Both the position numbers and the translations under genes were made by a program. From Nocardioides sp. WS12 (lineage in GTDB: Bacteria; Actinomycetota; Actinomycetes; Propionibacteriales; Nocardioidaceae): a stretch of 64,000 bases of DNA. The notes beneath the pieces are model-generated. The model worked only from the letters and a program-made list of their open reading frames with translations. It made no database searches and had not been told where the DNA came from. Shown here one piece after another: positions 39,940 to 50,267 of this stretch; position 1 is the first letter of the stretch; the number at the start of each line of letters is the position of its first letter. The stretch covers positions 3,844,001 to 3,908,000 of the forward strand of contig NZ_CP053928.1 of assembly GCF_014108865.1 (NCBI RefSeq), written 5' to 3'.

Positions 39940-40452
39940 TCAGTGGCCCACGTCGCTGCGAGCAGCGGCCAGTGCTTCCTGTACGACGGCGTCGACCCGG
40001 GGGTCGGACGGGTCCAGCCCTTCGTCGTACTCGACGAACCAGGCCAGCTCCCCGCGGGCGCCCGGAGCCCGTCGGGCAAGGACCCGGACCGACTTGCGAC
40101 CCTCCACCGGGACGTGTCGCTGGACGGCGATACTCGCCGTGACCCGCTCCCTCACGAGTTGGAGGAGCCGACCGGCATCGTCCAGCCGCACCACGTGCAC
40201 CGGACTCGGCTGACCGAACCGGCCCACCTCGACCACGCGCAGGGTGGACTCCTGCTGGTCCCAGTCGGCGCTGGCGACCTGTTCCCAGGGCAGTCGGCCG
40301 GGCAGGTACAGCGCGTCGCGGGTGCCGCCGACAGCCGTTGGCCCGCCGGGGCGCGGATGGGGCACGTCGGCCCAGGCCAGCAGCCGCTCCCCCGGACCGA
40401 CCTCGATCGAAGGTCGTCGGGACGGCAACGGCGGCAGGGTCGGGAACTTCAC
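39940..40452 (-). CDS. Conserved actinobacterial protein downstream of dnaG
   Basis: A 170-residue soluble protein beginning KFPTLPPLPSRRPSIEVGPG. It is rich in beta strands (ALYLPGRLPWEQVASADWD) and has an Arg-rich middle (RKSVRVLARRAPGARG). The function is unknown. Its GTG overlaps the dnaG stop as GTGA, so the two genes should be cotranscribed and coupled. Similar small genes often follow primase in actinobacteria, from general memory. Confidence 0.75.
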   Translation of the reverse strand: MKFPTLPPLPSRRPSIEVGPGERLLAWADVPHPRPGGPTAVGGTRDALYLPGRLPWEQVASADWDQQESTLRVVEVGRFGQPSPVHVVRLDDAGRLLQLVRERVTASIAVQRHVPVEGRKSVRVLARRAPGARGELAWFVEYDEGLDPSDPRVDAVVQEALAAARSDVGH

Positions 40453-42347
40453 GTACTCGACGTCACGATCTTCTCGCGCAGCATCCGGCGATGCTGCTCA
40501 AGGGCGGCCAGCTCGCCGAACATCTTGTTGTAGTCGGCCGCGTGGTCCACCGGGTTCGTGCGCTGGAGCCGGGTCTTGACCTCGTCGATGCGGCGCAGCG
40601 CGGTCAGCTCCTGCAACCGGTGCACGTGGTGGGCGACATAGCCGGCGTCGACCTCGCGCGTCGCCGGAATCGGCTCCACAGCCAGCGCGCTCACAGCCGA
40701 GGACACCGACGGGTCGGTCGATGCCTCGCGGATGTGCGACACCCACGCCGGATCCCCCTGCCCGACGACGGTGCCGCCGGCACCGGCGATGAGTTCCCAC
40801 ACCGCGCGGTACGTCGGGTGACTGAAGTCGTTGGCGCCAATGTCGGCCGTCGTACGACCGATCGCGATCGGGTGCTGCAGCACCAACTTGAGCGTTTCCC
40901 GCTCGATGCTGAACCTGGGGTCGCGAAGATCCGGGTAGGAGGCCCGCGGCGGCGGCGCAGTCTCGGGCGTTGGCTGGGCGCCGCTGCGCTCGCGGGTCAC
41001 GGTGGGCTCGGGGCCGCGGGCGGCGGCACGCCGCACCTCGGCCAGGACGCGGTTGGTGTCGACCTCGGACCCGATCATCCGCGACACCTCCTGTGCGAAC
41101 GCGGTGACCTTCGACTGGTCCCGGACGGACGCGACGAGCTTGGCGGCAGCGCGGACCGCGTCGATCCGGCCATCGGCGCGATCGAGGTCGTAGCGACTGA
41201 CGACATTCTCCAGGACGAAGCGGTACAGCGGGCGTCGCGTCGCGATCAGCTCGCGGACGGCGGCATCACCGTGCTTCATCCGCAGGTCACAGGGGTCCAT
41301 GCCCTCGGGCGCCACCGCGACGTACGTCTGGGACACGAAGCGCTGATCCCCCGCGAACGTCTTCAACGCGGCCTTCTGGCCGGCCTCGTCGCCGTCGAAG
41401 GTGAACACGACCTCGCTGCGGAACTGCTCGTGGTCGTCCAGGAAGCGACGCAGCACGCGGGCGTGGTCATCACCGAACGCCGTACCGCAGGTGGCGACGG
41501 CGGTGCCGACGCCGGCGAGATGGCAGGCCATCACGTCGGTGTAGCCCTCGACGATCACCGCCTGGGACGTGCGGGCAATCTCGCGGCGGGCGAGGTCGAT
41601 GCCGTAGAGCACGTGGCTCTTCTTGTAGATCGCGGTCTCGCCCGTGTTGAGGTACTTCGCCTCGATCCGGTCGTCCTCGAAGATCCGGCGGGCGCCGAAG
41701 CCGATGGTGTCGCCGGTCGATTCGCGGATGGGCCAGAGCAGCCGGCCGCGGAACTTGTCGTAGAGCGAGCGCCCCATCGCCACGAGACCCGCGGCAATCG
41801 CCTCCTCCGCGGTGAACTTGCGCCCACTGAGGTGGCGCCACAAGGCCTCGCCGTCCCGCGGCGCGAAGCCGGTTCCGAAGGTGAGGGCCGAAGCCTGGTC
41901 GAAGCCGCGCTGGTCCAGGAACTGGCGAGCGGCGATCGCTTCCGGGGTGCCGAGTTGCTCGGCGTAGAACTCCGCGGCCACAGCATGGGCCTCGATCAGG
42001 CGACGACGCTGCGGCCCCTTGGGGCGATCATCGGTGCCCGACTCGTCCCGGCGGAGCTGGACGCCGTACTTGTCCGCCATCCGCTCGACGGCCTCACTGA
42101 AGCTCAGCCCGTCGATCTTCATCAGGAAGGTGAAGACGTCGCCGCCTTCCTGGCAGCCGAAGCAGTGGAAGAAGTTGCGGCTGGGCGTGACGTGGAACGA
42201 CGGGGACTTCTCGTCATGGAACGGGCACAGCCCCTTCTGCGATCCGCCACCCGCGTTGCGGAGCGTGACGTAGGAGCCCACGACCTCGTCGATCCGCGCC
42301 CGTTCACGGACCGCGGCGATGTCCTCGTCACGAATCCGTCCGACCAT
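40449..42347 (-). CDS. dnaG: DNA primase
   Basis: The primase makes RNA primers at the replication fork. The 632-residue protein starts with a CHC2 zinc finger: Cys41, His44, Cys62 and Cys65 (CPFHDEKSPSF, FHCFGC). The TOPRIM catalytic core shows VIVEGYTDVMA and VVFTFDGDEAGQKA. The C-terminal part (about 430-632) is the helicase-interaction region. ATG 42347 (MVGRIRDEDI) has AGGATCGGA upstream. It is divergent from the L,D-transpeptidase gene. Confidence 0.97.
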   Translation of the reverse strand: MVGRIRDEDIAAVRERARIDEVVGSYVTLRNAGGGSQKGLCPFHDEKSPSFHVTPSRNFFHCFGCQEGGDVFTFLMKIDGLSFSEAVERMADKYGVQLRRDESGTDDRPKGPQRRRLIEAHAVAAEFYAEQLGTPEAIAARQFLDQRGFDQASALTFGTGFAPRDGEALWRHLSGRKFTAEEAIAAGLVAMGRSLYDKFRGRLLWPIRESTGDTIGFGARRIFEDDRIEAKYLNTGETAIYKKSHVLYGIDLARREIARTSQAVIVEGYTDVMACHLAGVGTAVATCGTAFGDDHARVLRRFLDDHEQFRSEVVFTFDGDEAGQKAALKTFAGDQRFVSQTYVAVAPEGMDPCDLRMKHGDAAVRELIATRRPLYRFVLENVVSRYDLDRADGRIDAVRAAAKLVASVRDQSKVTAFAQEVSRMIGSEVDTNRVLAEVRRAAARGPEPTVTRERSGAQPTPETAPPPRASYPDLRDPRFSIERETLKLVLQHPIAIGRTTADIGANDFSHPTYRAVWELIAGAGGTVVGQGDPAWVSHIREASTDPSVSSAVSALAVEPIPATREVDAGYVAHHVHRLQELTALRRIDEVKTRLQRTNPVDHAADYNKMFGELAALEQHRRMLREKIVTSST

Positions 42348-42532
42348 GTGTCCGATCCTACTGACGGCCGGTGGGGCGCGTGACGTCCATCCACAGGAAC
42401 CCGAGAACAAGAAGAGAGCCACGTCACGCTATCCTCGCGAGCGTGACCTCGGTCGCACCATGCTCGTTGTCTCTGTGGGAGAGAGAACCGCGAGCAGGGG
42501 TTGTGGGATGAAGAATCGGGGAGGGACCGACG

Positions 42533-43348
42533 ATGGGGCAGACGGCTGCGCGCTCTGGCGCGTCCTGGCCTGTGCCGTTGATCGTCGTGATCCTGGTGAT
42601 CTCGGGGTACCTCGCGTTCGGCCGGGGCGACAGCGACGGCGACCAGGGAACCTCGCCGAAGAAGACCGCCCCCGTGTCTGCGCCGGTCGATCTGAAGAAG
42701 CTCCCGCTCAGTTCCACGAAGACCACGATCAAGGCCGCCCCGAAGGACCCGCGACCGAAGGGCATCCCCAAGGGGACGGTCGTGCACCCCAAGCGGGTCG
42801 TGGCCTTGTACGACGCCCCGGACGGCAAGCCGTTCGCGAAGATCGGACCGCGCCAGTTCGGCGACACCTGGCTTCCGGTCATCACCCGCAACCGCGACTG
42901 GGTGCAGGTGATGTTGCCGTCGAAGCCGAACGACTCGACCGGATGGATCCGTTCGTCGGAGTTGGCCGAGGCCCACAGTCGCTTCCTGATCAAGGTGCAC
43001 CTCGGCAACCGCACACTCGAGATCTTCAAGAACAACGAGCCGGTCGGCTCCTGGCCGGTGGCCATCGGCGCCGATGCGACACCGACACCGACGGGCCGCA
43101 CCTTCGTGCTCGGCCAGATCATCGACGACAAGCAGCCGTTCTCGCCGGTGATCCTGCCCCTCGGCAGCCACAGCGCGACACTCGATTCCTACGGCGGGGG
43201 CCCCGGCACGGTGGCCCTGCACGGATGGACGGACCCGTCCGTCTTCGGCAAGGCCGTGAGCCACGGATGTGTGCGGGTGCCCGACGAGGCCCTCGCCCTG
43301 CTCCGAACCGTCCCGACCGGAACTCCCGTGATCGTCGACAAGACCTGA
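42533..43348 (+). CDS. L,D-transpeptidase (YkuD fold), membrane-anchored
   Basis: The enzyme forms 3-3 crosslinks in peptidoglycan. The protein has 271 residues, an N-terminal membrane segment (about 12-30, WPVPLIVVILVISGYLAFG), an SH3-like middle part (about 90-145) and a YkuD domain from about 150. The catalytic motif is HGCVRVPDEA (in VSHGCVRV), with an upstream His in VALHGWTD. GGGAGGGACCG precedes ATG 42533. An 8-bp inverted repeat GTCACGCT/AGCGTGAC at 42423-42447 lies in the divergent gap with dnaG; its role is unknown. Confidence 0.92.
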   Translation: MGQTAARSGASWPVPLIVVILVISGYLAFGRGDSDGDQGTSPKKTAPVSAPVDLKKLPLSSTKTTIKAAPKDPRPKGIPKGTVVHPKRVVALYDAPDGKPFAKIGPRQFGDTWLPVITRNRDWVQVMLPSKPNDSTGWIRSSELAEAHSRFLIKVHLGNRTLEIFKNNEPVGSWPVAIGADATPTPTGRTFVLGQIIDDKQPFSPVILPLGSHSATLDSYGGGPGTVALHGWTDPSVFGKAVSHGCVRVPDEALALLRTVPTGTPVIVDKT

Positions 43349-43402
43349 CCTACCCGTGACACCATGAACTGCCTACAAATGATGAAGATGAAGGGAATCC
43401 CC

Positions 43403-44335
43403 ATGAAGAAGACACGGACCCTGGCCTCAGTGGCCAGCGCCCTCGTGCTGGTCGGCGGAGGCGCCTCGCTCGCCCTGCTCGGCGGTGGCGGCACCGCCGT
43501 TGCTGCCGGACAGCCGTCCTCGGCGTTCGGCCTCGAGCTGGTCATTGCCGGCACGGCCGCGATCGACAAGATGCCCTCGGTCGTCTCGACCACCGGCGCG
43601 AACGTCACCGACGAGCTCATCGACGCCGACGCGCTCAACCCGCTGCTGTCCGGCGGTGTCGTCCAGGTCAGCGCACAGAACGGCGCAGCGTCGGCCAACG
43701 TCACCGGCCTCGGCGTCGGCGACGGCCTGCTCGCCATGCTGCCTGCTGACCTCACCACCCAGCTCGGTGCTGCCTGCACCACGCTCACCGATGGCCTCGG
43801 AGCCGTCACCGGGCCGCTCGACGAGGCGCTGCAGAACACCCTTCTGCCGGGGCTCCAGACCCTCCTTGACACGATCGCCGACTCGACCGCTGACTCGCCG
43901 ATCGACCTCGGCCTGCTCGGTGCGATCGACCTGACCAACCTCACCGGCCTGCAGCTCGGCGGCCTGTGCGACGTGCTCGCCGGCGAGACCGCGCTCGTTC
44001 AGCTTCCCGCTGTCGTGGCGTCCTGCACCGGCAAGACCGGCGACCTCGACCTCGTCGGCAACGCAACGGCCCTCGGCCTGCCCCTGACCATCCCGACCGA
44101 GCCGAACGGCACCGTCGAGATCCCGGGCGTCGTGAAGATCGTCGCCAACCGGCAGACGAACAACGCCGACGGCACCTTCACCGTCGACGGCCTGTACCTC
44201 GAACTGCTCGGCCAGATCCAACTGACGGTTGCCTCGGCCACCTGCGGCCAGGTCAGTGGCGACGAGGAGACCGACGACCCGAGCGACGCGCCGAGCCCGA
44301 CCCCGATCGAGTCGCACGTCCCGGTCACCGGCTGA
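43403..44335 (+). CDS. Secreted protein of unknown function
   Basis: A clear signal peptide (KKTRTLASVASALVLVGGG) precedes a protein of about 280 mature residues, rich in Leu, Ala, Thr and Asp, with Leu/Thr-rich repeats such as LLPGLQTLLDTIADS and four Cys. It ends in an acidic Pro/Ser-rich tail (DDPSDAPSPTPIES). No enzymatic motif is evident. AAGGGAATC precedes ATG 43403. It shares with the 33207-35129 product a secreted, Thr/Leu-rich style but no clear homology. Confidence 0.68.
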   Translation: MKKTRTLASVASALVLVGGGASLALLGGGGTAVAAGQPSSAFGLELVIAGTAAIDKMPSVVSTTGANVTDELIDADALNPLLSGGVVQVSAQNGAASANVTGLGVGDGLLAMLPADLTTQLGAACTTLTDGLGAVTGPLDEALQNTLLPGLQTLLDTIADSTADSPIDLGLLGAIDLTNLTGLQLGGLCDVLAGETALVQLPAVVASCTGKTGDLDLVGNATALGLPLTIPTEPNGTVEIPGVVKIVANRQTNNADGTFTVDGLYLELLGQIQLTVASATCGQVSGDEETDDPSDAPSPTPIESHVPVTG

Positions 44336-44394
44336 TCCTGGCCAACCGACCCTGACGGGTCACCCTTCTCGGCACATCATTTGTCGGCAATCTG

Positions 44395-44435
44395 ACCGGC
44401 CGGAGCCACGAGCTCCGGCCGGTTGGTCGTTTTTC
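44395..44435 (+). terminator. Strong terminator
   Basis: A perfect 12-bp stem (ACCGGCCGGAGC with GCTCCGGCCGGT) with a 5-nt loop is followed by TGGTCGTTTTT. Confidence 0.9.
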
Positions 44436-44664
44436 ACCGGTCCGTTGCGCTTCGAGGAACGAGAAGAGCAACGGCTCAGACGGGGAGATCGAGTAGCGCC
44501 GCGGCCGAGGCACGAGGTCGCGACGCGCGTATCGAGATCCGGTCGGTCACGTGGGCCGAGTCGCTGCAGCATCTCGCCGCGTCTCGATACGCCCTCGCCT
44601 GGCGGCTCGGGCTACTCGACGACCTTGGAACTCGCCTGGCGGCTCGGGCTACTCGACGACCTTG
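44436..44664. repeat. REP-like block with 34-bp tandem duplication
   Basis: The gap between the terminator and dgt contains GCGTATCGAGAT and GCGTCTCGATACGC in inverted orientation, then a 34-bp unit beginning CTCGCCTGGCGGCTCGGGCT repeated exactly at 44594-44627 and 44631-44664. GTCTCGATACG-to-CTACTCGAC motifs are common intergenic repeats in high-GC actinobacteria, from memory. The second copy includes the last codons and stop of dgt. Confidence 0.7.
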
Positions 44665-45899
44665 ACCAGGCGGTGGTGCCAGGCGACGGCACTGGCGTCG
44701 GTGAGCGAGGCCACCTGGTCGATCACGACCCGGGTCCGGGCAGCGTCATCGGCCGCCACGGCCCAGTCACTGGCGAACGACTCGTCCAGGTCGTCACCGT
44801 CGCGCTCGAGCAGGAGCGTGACGAGTTCGGTGAGCAGTTCGCGCTGCCGGACCTGGAGCGCCATCCGGGTGGCGTCCTGCATGACGTAGTGCGCAGCGAT
44901 GCCCTTGAGCACGCTGATCTCGAGCCAGGTGTCCTCCGGGACGACCAGGTCGGCGGCGTAGCGGACGAACGGGCCCTCAGAGGCGGCGAAGGTGGCCTGC
45001 TGCACGGCCCCGCAGAACCGCCCGATCAGGTCGCTGGTCAGGTTCTTCAACGCCGCGAGGCTCCCCCGTCGCCCGTCGTACGACGCCTGCGGCCAACTAC
45101 CGACCGATCGCAGACCCACGAGCACCTCATCGAGCCGGTCATCGGTCGCGTCGGGCAGGTACCACGAGCGCACGGTCGGCCAGACCGCTGCCGTGTCGAG
45201 CCGGGTCAGGTCGAGCTTCCCGGCGACCGTGCCGTCCTCGACGTCGTGGACCGAGTACGCGACGTCGTCGGCGAGGTCCATCACCTGTGCCTCGACGCAG
45301 CGCCGTCCGGCCGGCGCTGCCGCCCGTGCCCATTCGAACGCGGGCCGGTCGTCGTCGTACACACCGAACTTGCCGGCGGCGCTCGCCGGTGCCTCGCTGC
45401 GGCCCCAGGGGTACTTGGTGCACGCGTCGAGGGTGGCCCGGGTGAGGTTGAGTCCCGCCGACTCCCCCGCAGCGTCGGCGGTCTTCGCCTCGAGTCGCGT
45501 CAGCAGCCGCAACGTCTGGGCGTTGCCCTCGAAACCGCCGCAGTCGACCGCCAGTTCGGCGAGCGCCCGTTCGCCGTTGTGTCCGAACGGAGGGTGCCCG
45601 AGGTCGTGGGCCAGGGCCGCGGTCTCGGTGATGTCGGGATGCGTTCCGAGGGCACGCGACAGGTCGCGTGCGATCTGGGCGACCTCGAGGCTGTGCGTCA
45701 GCCGGTTGCGGACGAAGTCGTCGCTCTGCGGTCCGACGACCTGGGTCTTGGCCGCCAGTCGGCGGAACGACGCAGCGTGGACCACCCGCGCCCGATCCCG
45801 CTCGAACGCCAGTCGCTCCGGCGCCTCCACCCGCTTCGGCGGCTCGGGCACGATGCGCTCCCGCGCCTGCGCGTCGTACCGCTGCTCGACCTCGTCCAC
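44649..45899 (-). CDS. dgt: dGTPase / HD-domain dNTP triphosphohydrolase
   Basis: The enzyme removes triphosphate from dGTP or other dNTPs. The 416-residue protein shows SFRRLAAKTQVV, the metal His in RLTHSLEVAQIARD and the HD motif AHDLGHPPFGHNGE, with a later Asp in LADDVAYSVHD. GTG 45899 (MDEVEQRYDA) is chosen from the family's usual start; no strong ribosome site is visible. The final residues KVVE and the stop are encoded by a repeated intergenic element. Confidence 0.93.
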   Translation of the reverse strand: MDEVEQRYDAQARERIVPEPPKRVEAPERLAFERDRARVVHAASFRRLAAKTQVVGPQSDDFVRNRLTHSLEVAQIARDLSRALGTHPDITETAALAHDLGHPPFGHNGERALAELAVDCGGFEGNAQTLRLLTRLEAKTADAAGESAGLNLTRATLDACTKYPWGRSEAPASAAGKFGVYDDDRPAFEWARAAAPAGRRCVEAQVMDLADDVAYSVHDVEDGTVAGKLDLTRLDTAAVWPTVRSWYLPDATDDRLDEVLVGLRSVGSWPQASYDGRRGSLAALKNLTSDLIGRFCGAVQQATFAASEGPFVRYAADLVVPEDTWLEISVLKGIAAHYVMQDATRMALQVRQRELLTELVTLLLERDGDDLDESFASDWAVAADDAARTRVVIDQVASLTDASAVAWHHRLVKVVE

Positions 45900-45924
45900 G
45901 TGGCGGAGACTAGCCCCTGAAAAG

Positions 45925-45958
45925 CACGAAGGCCCGGACGACTGTCCGGACCTTCGTG
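45925..45958 (-). terminator. Terminator after SH3/peptidase-like gene
   Basis: CACGAAGG and CCGGAC pair with GTCCGG and CCTTCGTG around a GACT loop, with one C-A mismatch. On the minus strand the tail is CTTTTCAGG. Confidence 0.78.
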
Positions 45959-45971
45959 GCAAAGCGCTGAA

Positions 45972-46820
45972 TCAGCGGTAAACCGTGACGTGCACGTGGT
46001 CGTAGTGGTTCGCGGTGGCCGAACCACGGTTCGACATCCCACGCCATCCCTCGCCCGCCCGGTCGAGCGACCAGATCTTCTGCGAGTAGATGAGGTAGTT
46101 GACGCCGAGGGCGGCGTAGTTCGCGCGAACGAACTCGGCGACCTCCCAGCCACGACCACCGGACACCATGATGTCGACGGCGAGACCCTGCGAGTGCTCA
46201 CCGTCGCCACGGAACGTGCCGTAGACGGAGATCTCGGGGAAGTTCGCACAGACGGCCGCGTGGACCTTCTTGATGTTCGGGCTCACCCCACCCGGCACCG
46301 AGGTGCCGTTGGTGCAGTCGCCACCCAGGGCCGGGGGCTTCTCCTTGCTGAAGTAGCCGGAGGTGACCCAGCGGGCCTTGCCGTCGACGACGATCTCGGA
46401 GCGACCGTCGTACTTGCGGCCAGTGAGGAGGACCTTCTCGCCCTCTTCCAGCTCGCCGACGTTCTTGGCCTTCTTGTCCGGCCGGGCCCACAGGTTCAGC
46501 GGGGCGGTCGTCCAGCGGCGGGTGTCTGCGTTCTTGATGGCCTTCGCAACGGCGTCAGCGGCGAGCAGCCGGGCCAGTTGGCTCGAGGCTGCGTCCCCAC
46601 GCGGACTGTTACGGGAAAGGACGGGGAGCTCACGGGCTGCACTGACCGAGTTGGCGGCAATCGTGCGGTCCACGGCGATGACGTCGGTGTTGTCGGGCGT
46701 CGGGGAGCTTCCGAGTACTCCAGCGGTGACGACTGCTCCAGTCGCCAGAACTGCCAGCGAGCCGGCAAATGCTGCGGCTCGGGGCTTACGTCGCGCGGTT
46801 TCCCGCTTGTGGCTGTTTGC
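45972..46820 (-). CDS. Secreted SH3-domain protein with M15-like C-terminal domain
   Basis: After a basic N-terminus and signal or anchor helix (about 14-36, AAAFAGSLAVLATGAVVTAG), an SH3-like region runs from about 105 to 160 (LNLWARPDKKAKNVGELEEG). The C-terminal domain (about 170-282) has GEHSQGLAVDIMVSG and NHYDHVHVTVY, whose His/Asp pattern is like the zinc site of M15 D-Ala-D-Ala carboxypeptidases. It may act on the cell wall. GTG 46820 has AAAGGA 7 nt upstream; ATG 46850 is an alternative with no such site. A hairpin precedes it in the leader. Confidence 0.82.
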   Translation of the reverse strand, partial: ANSHKRETARRKPRAAAFAGSLAVLATGAVVTAGVLGSSPTPDNTDVIAVDRTIAANSVSAARELPVLSRNSPRGDAASSQLARLLAADAVAKAIKNADTRRWTTAPLNLWARPDKKAKNVGELEEGEKVLLTGRKYDGRSEIVVDGKARWVTSGYFSKEKPPALGGDCTNGTSVPGGVSPNIKKVHAAVCANFPEISVYGTFRGDGEHSQGLAVDIMVSGGRGWEVAEFVRANYAALGVNYLIYSQKIWSLDRAGEGWRGMSNRGSATANHYDHVHVTVYR

Positions 46821-46854
46821 CACGCGCTGATCCTTTGCTGTTGCGGACATGACG

Positions 46855-46882
46855 ACGCCTGACTCGTTGCCGGGTCAGGCGT
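46855..46882 (-). promoter_or_regulatory. Leader hairpin of SH3/peptidase-like gene
   Basis: A perfect 9-bp stem (ACGCCTGAC with GTCAGGCGT) with a 10-nt loop lies about 35 bp before GTG 46820. It may be an mRNA leader structure; the role is unknown. Confidence 0.4.
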
Positions 46883-46952
46883 ATCAATCGAGTGAAGCAT
46901 AGGTAATTGCCGGTTCAATAATCCCTAGATCACATCAACAGGGTGTTCCGGG

Positions 46953-48101
46953 TCACCCGCCGGTGGTCTCGTTGACCTCTTCCAGTAGTGTTCCGCCCCC
47001 CTCGTCGAGGCCGTTGGTGTCGTCCAGCCAACCCTCCGGCAGGACCACCCGATTGCGCGGTGCACCCTGGCGTCCGCGGGGTGCGCCGAGCTCGCCGACC
47101 GGGAACGGCTCAGTCGGGTCGAGCTCGTCGAGCAGCGTGTCGAGGGTCGCCAGCGAGTCCACGAGTCCGAGCGAGCGGCGCAGTTCGCCGCCGGCGCGGA
47201 AGCCCTTGAGGTACCACGCGATGTGCTTGCGGAACTCCTTGCAACCGCGCTCCTCCCCCATGTGCTCGCACAGCAGCTCGGCGTGCCGACGCATCATGAT
47301 GCGGACGTCACCCAGGGTCGGCAGCGTGGTCACTGCCTCCCCACCGAAGGCTGCGGCAAGGTCACGGAAGAGCCAGGGCCGACCGAGGCAGCCGCGCCCG
47401 ACCACCACGCCCGCGACGCCGGTCTGCTCGACCATGCGGAGGGCGTCCGCCGCCTCCCAGATGTCGCCGTTGCCCAGCACGGGGATGTCGACGTGGTCGA
47501 CGAGGTTCGCGATCGCCTCCCAGTCGGCCTGGCCCGAGTAGGCCTGGGCGACGGTGCGCCCGTGCAGCGCGATCGCGGCGATCCCGGACTCCTGCGCGAT
47601 CCGGCCAGCGTCGAGGTACGTCAGGTGGTCGTCGTCGAGGCCCTTGCGCGTCTTCATCGTCACCGGGACGTCGTACGGCGCCGCGGCGGCCACTGCTTCC
47701 TCGAGGATCCGACCGAGCAGGTTCCGCTTCCACGGCAGCGCGCCGCCGCCCCCCTTGCGGGTGACCTTGGGGACCGGGCAACCGAAGTTGAGGTCGACGT
47801 GGGCGACGCCGTACTCCTCGCAGAGGATCCGGGTGGCCTTGCCGACGTACGTCGGGTCGGTGCCGTAGAGCTGGACCGACCGCACCGTCTCGGCCTCGTC
47901 GAAGACCAGCATCCGCTTGGTGGTGTCGTCGCCTTCGACGAGACCGCGGCTGGTGATCATTTCGCAGACGTAGAGCCCGGCGCCGTACTCGGCACACAGG
48001 CGCCGGTAGGCGGCGTTGGTGATGCCGGCCATGGGCGCCAGCACCACCGGGGTCGGCACCTCCAGCGATCCGAGGCGCAGGCCGGACGTCGCGACGCTCA
48101 C
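46953..48101 (-). CDS. dusB: tRNA-dihydrouridine synthase
   Basis: The enzyme reduces uridine to dihydrouridine in tRNA D loops using FMN. The 382-residue protein has the FMN-binding TIM barrel start (TPVVLAPMAGITNAAYRRLC), the catalytic Cys in DLNFGCPVPKVTRKGGG, the phosphate-binding VLGNGDIWEAADAL and VVGRGCLGRPWLF, and a helical C-terminal part. The GTG at 48101 overlaps the lipoprotein stop. The frame upstream of that GTG is only a shadow of other genes. Confidence 0.94.
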   Translation of the reverse strand: MSVATSGLRLGSLEVPTPVVLAPMAGITNAAYRRLCAEYGAGLYVCEMITSRGLVEGDDTTKRMLVFDEAETVRSVQLYGTDPTYVGKATRILCEEYGVAHVDLNFGCPVPKVTRKGGGGALPWKRNLLGRILEEAVAAAAPYDVPVTMKTRKGLDDDHLTYLDAGRIAQESGIAAIALHGRTVAQAYSGQADWEAIANLVDHVDIPVLGNGDIWEAADALRMVEQTGVAGVVVGRGCLGRPWLFRDLAAAFGGEAVTTLPTLGDVRIMMRRHAELLCEHMGEERGCKEFRKHIAWYLKGFRAGGELRRSLGLVDSLATLDTLLDELDPTEPFPVGELGAPRGRQGAPRNRVVLPEGWLDDTNGLDEGGGTLLEEVNETTGG

Positions 48102-48774
48102 GTGGCCGCCTGGCCGGGCTTCTTCTTGGTCTTCTTCTTGACCGGCGGAATGATCTTGCTGATCTCGCCGGACCACGTGATCGGGTCGAGTCCGGCGGGC
48201 GGGATGAAGCTGATCGTCTGGAGCGTCTGGGCGGGCGCAATGAAGTACACCTGACAGATCTGCGCCGTTGCGGACTGCCGGAAGGTCGCTGGGAGCGGGT
48301 CGCCCGCACACGCCGGGAGCTGCACCTTCGTGTACTGGTTCGGGGCCTCGAGGGTGGTGCCGTCGTCGGCCCAGATCACGTTGGCGAGCTTGAGACCGCC
48401 CAGGTCGGTGGTCCCGACGTTGGTCACCGTGAGCCGGACGAAGTACGGCGTCCGCGCGGCGGTCACGTCGTCGACGTTCCACCCGGGGAAGGACTCCTGG
48501 AACGAGGTGCGCTCGATCCGGTCGACCTTCACGGACAGGACGCCGATCTCCTTCTGGCGCCGCTCGAAGGCGATCACGCCTTCCTCGCCGAGCGCGAGGT
48601 CCGTGCCCGGCTCGGTGAGCGTCACGCCGAGCGGGACGTCGTAGTACGACTTCGGCGCCTCCGTGGTGGCCGACGGGGTCGACTTCACCGACTCCTTGTC
48701 GTCCGCCTTGCTGTCGTCGTTCGAGCCGCAGCCAGCGAGCAGGCCAAGGGCCAGCACGCCGGCCACGACTCGCA

Positions 48775-48781
<7 letters not shown>
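48098..48781 (-). CDS. Secreted lipoprotein (paralogue of 21631-22302 product)
   Basis: The lipoprotein signal is short and clear (MRVVAGVLALGLLAGCGSND). A Ser/Asp/Lys-rich linker follows, then a beta domain with PLGVTLTEPGTDLALGEEGV and two Cys (LPACAGDP, AQICQVYF) that could pair. The C-terminus is unusually Lys-rich (PPVKKKTKKKPGQAAT). The start ATG 48781 overlaps the glyS end, with ATG 48775 just inside. Function unknown. Confidence 0.78.
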
Positions 48782-50172
<1,391 letters not shown>

Positions 50173-50267
50173 AGGGGGATTCCTTTATGGGAACGAGCCC
50201 GGCTGGCTGCCGGGCGGTGCTTGTCGGTGCTGTTGCTTGCTGTCGAACTACTCGCGGGAGCAATGTC

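Noticed and set aside
40338..42383. A 681-codon plus-strand frame across the primase gene
   Set aside because: dnaG on the minus strand has every expected motif. The antisense product is Arg/Ala/Asp-rich shadow sequence.
44594..44664. Possible CRISPR repeats
   Set aside because: Only two copies with a 3-bp gap, no spacers and no cas genes in the window.
46851..46952. c-di-AMP riboswitch upstream of the SH3/peptidase-like gene
   Set aside because: The leader is too short and lacks the conserved core; only a single hairpin is visible.
50173..50267. T-box or riboswitch before glyS
   Set aside because: Only a 7-bp hairpin (GCCCGGC/GCCGGGC) is present; no T-box sequence or alternative terminator pair was found.
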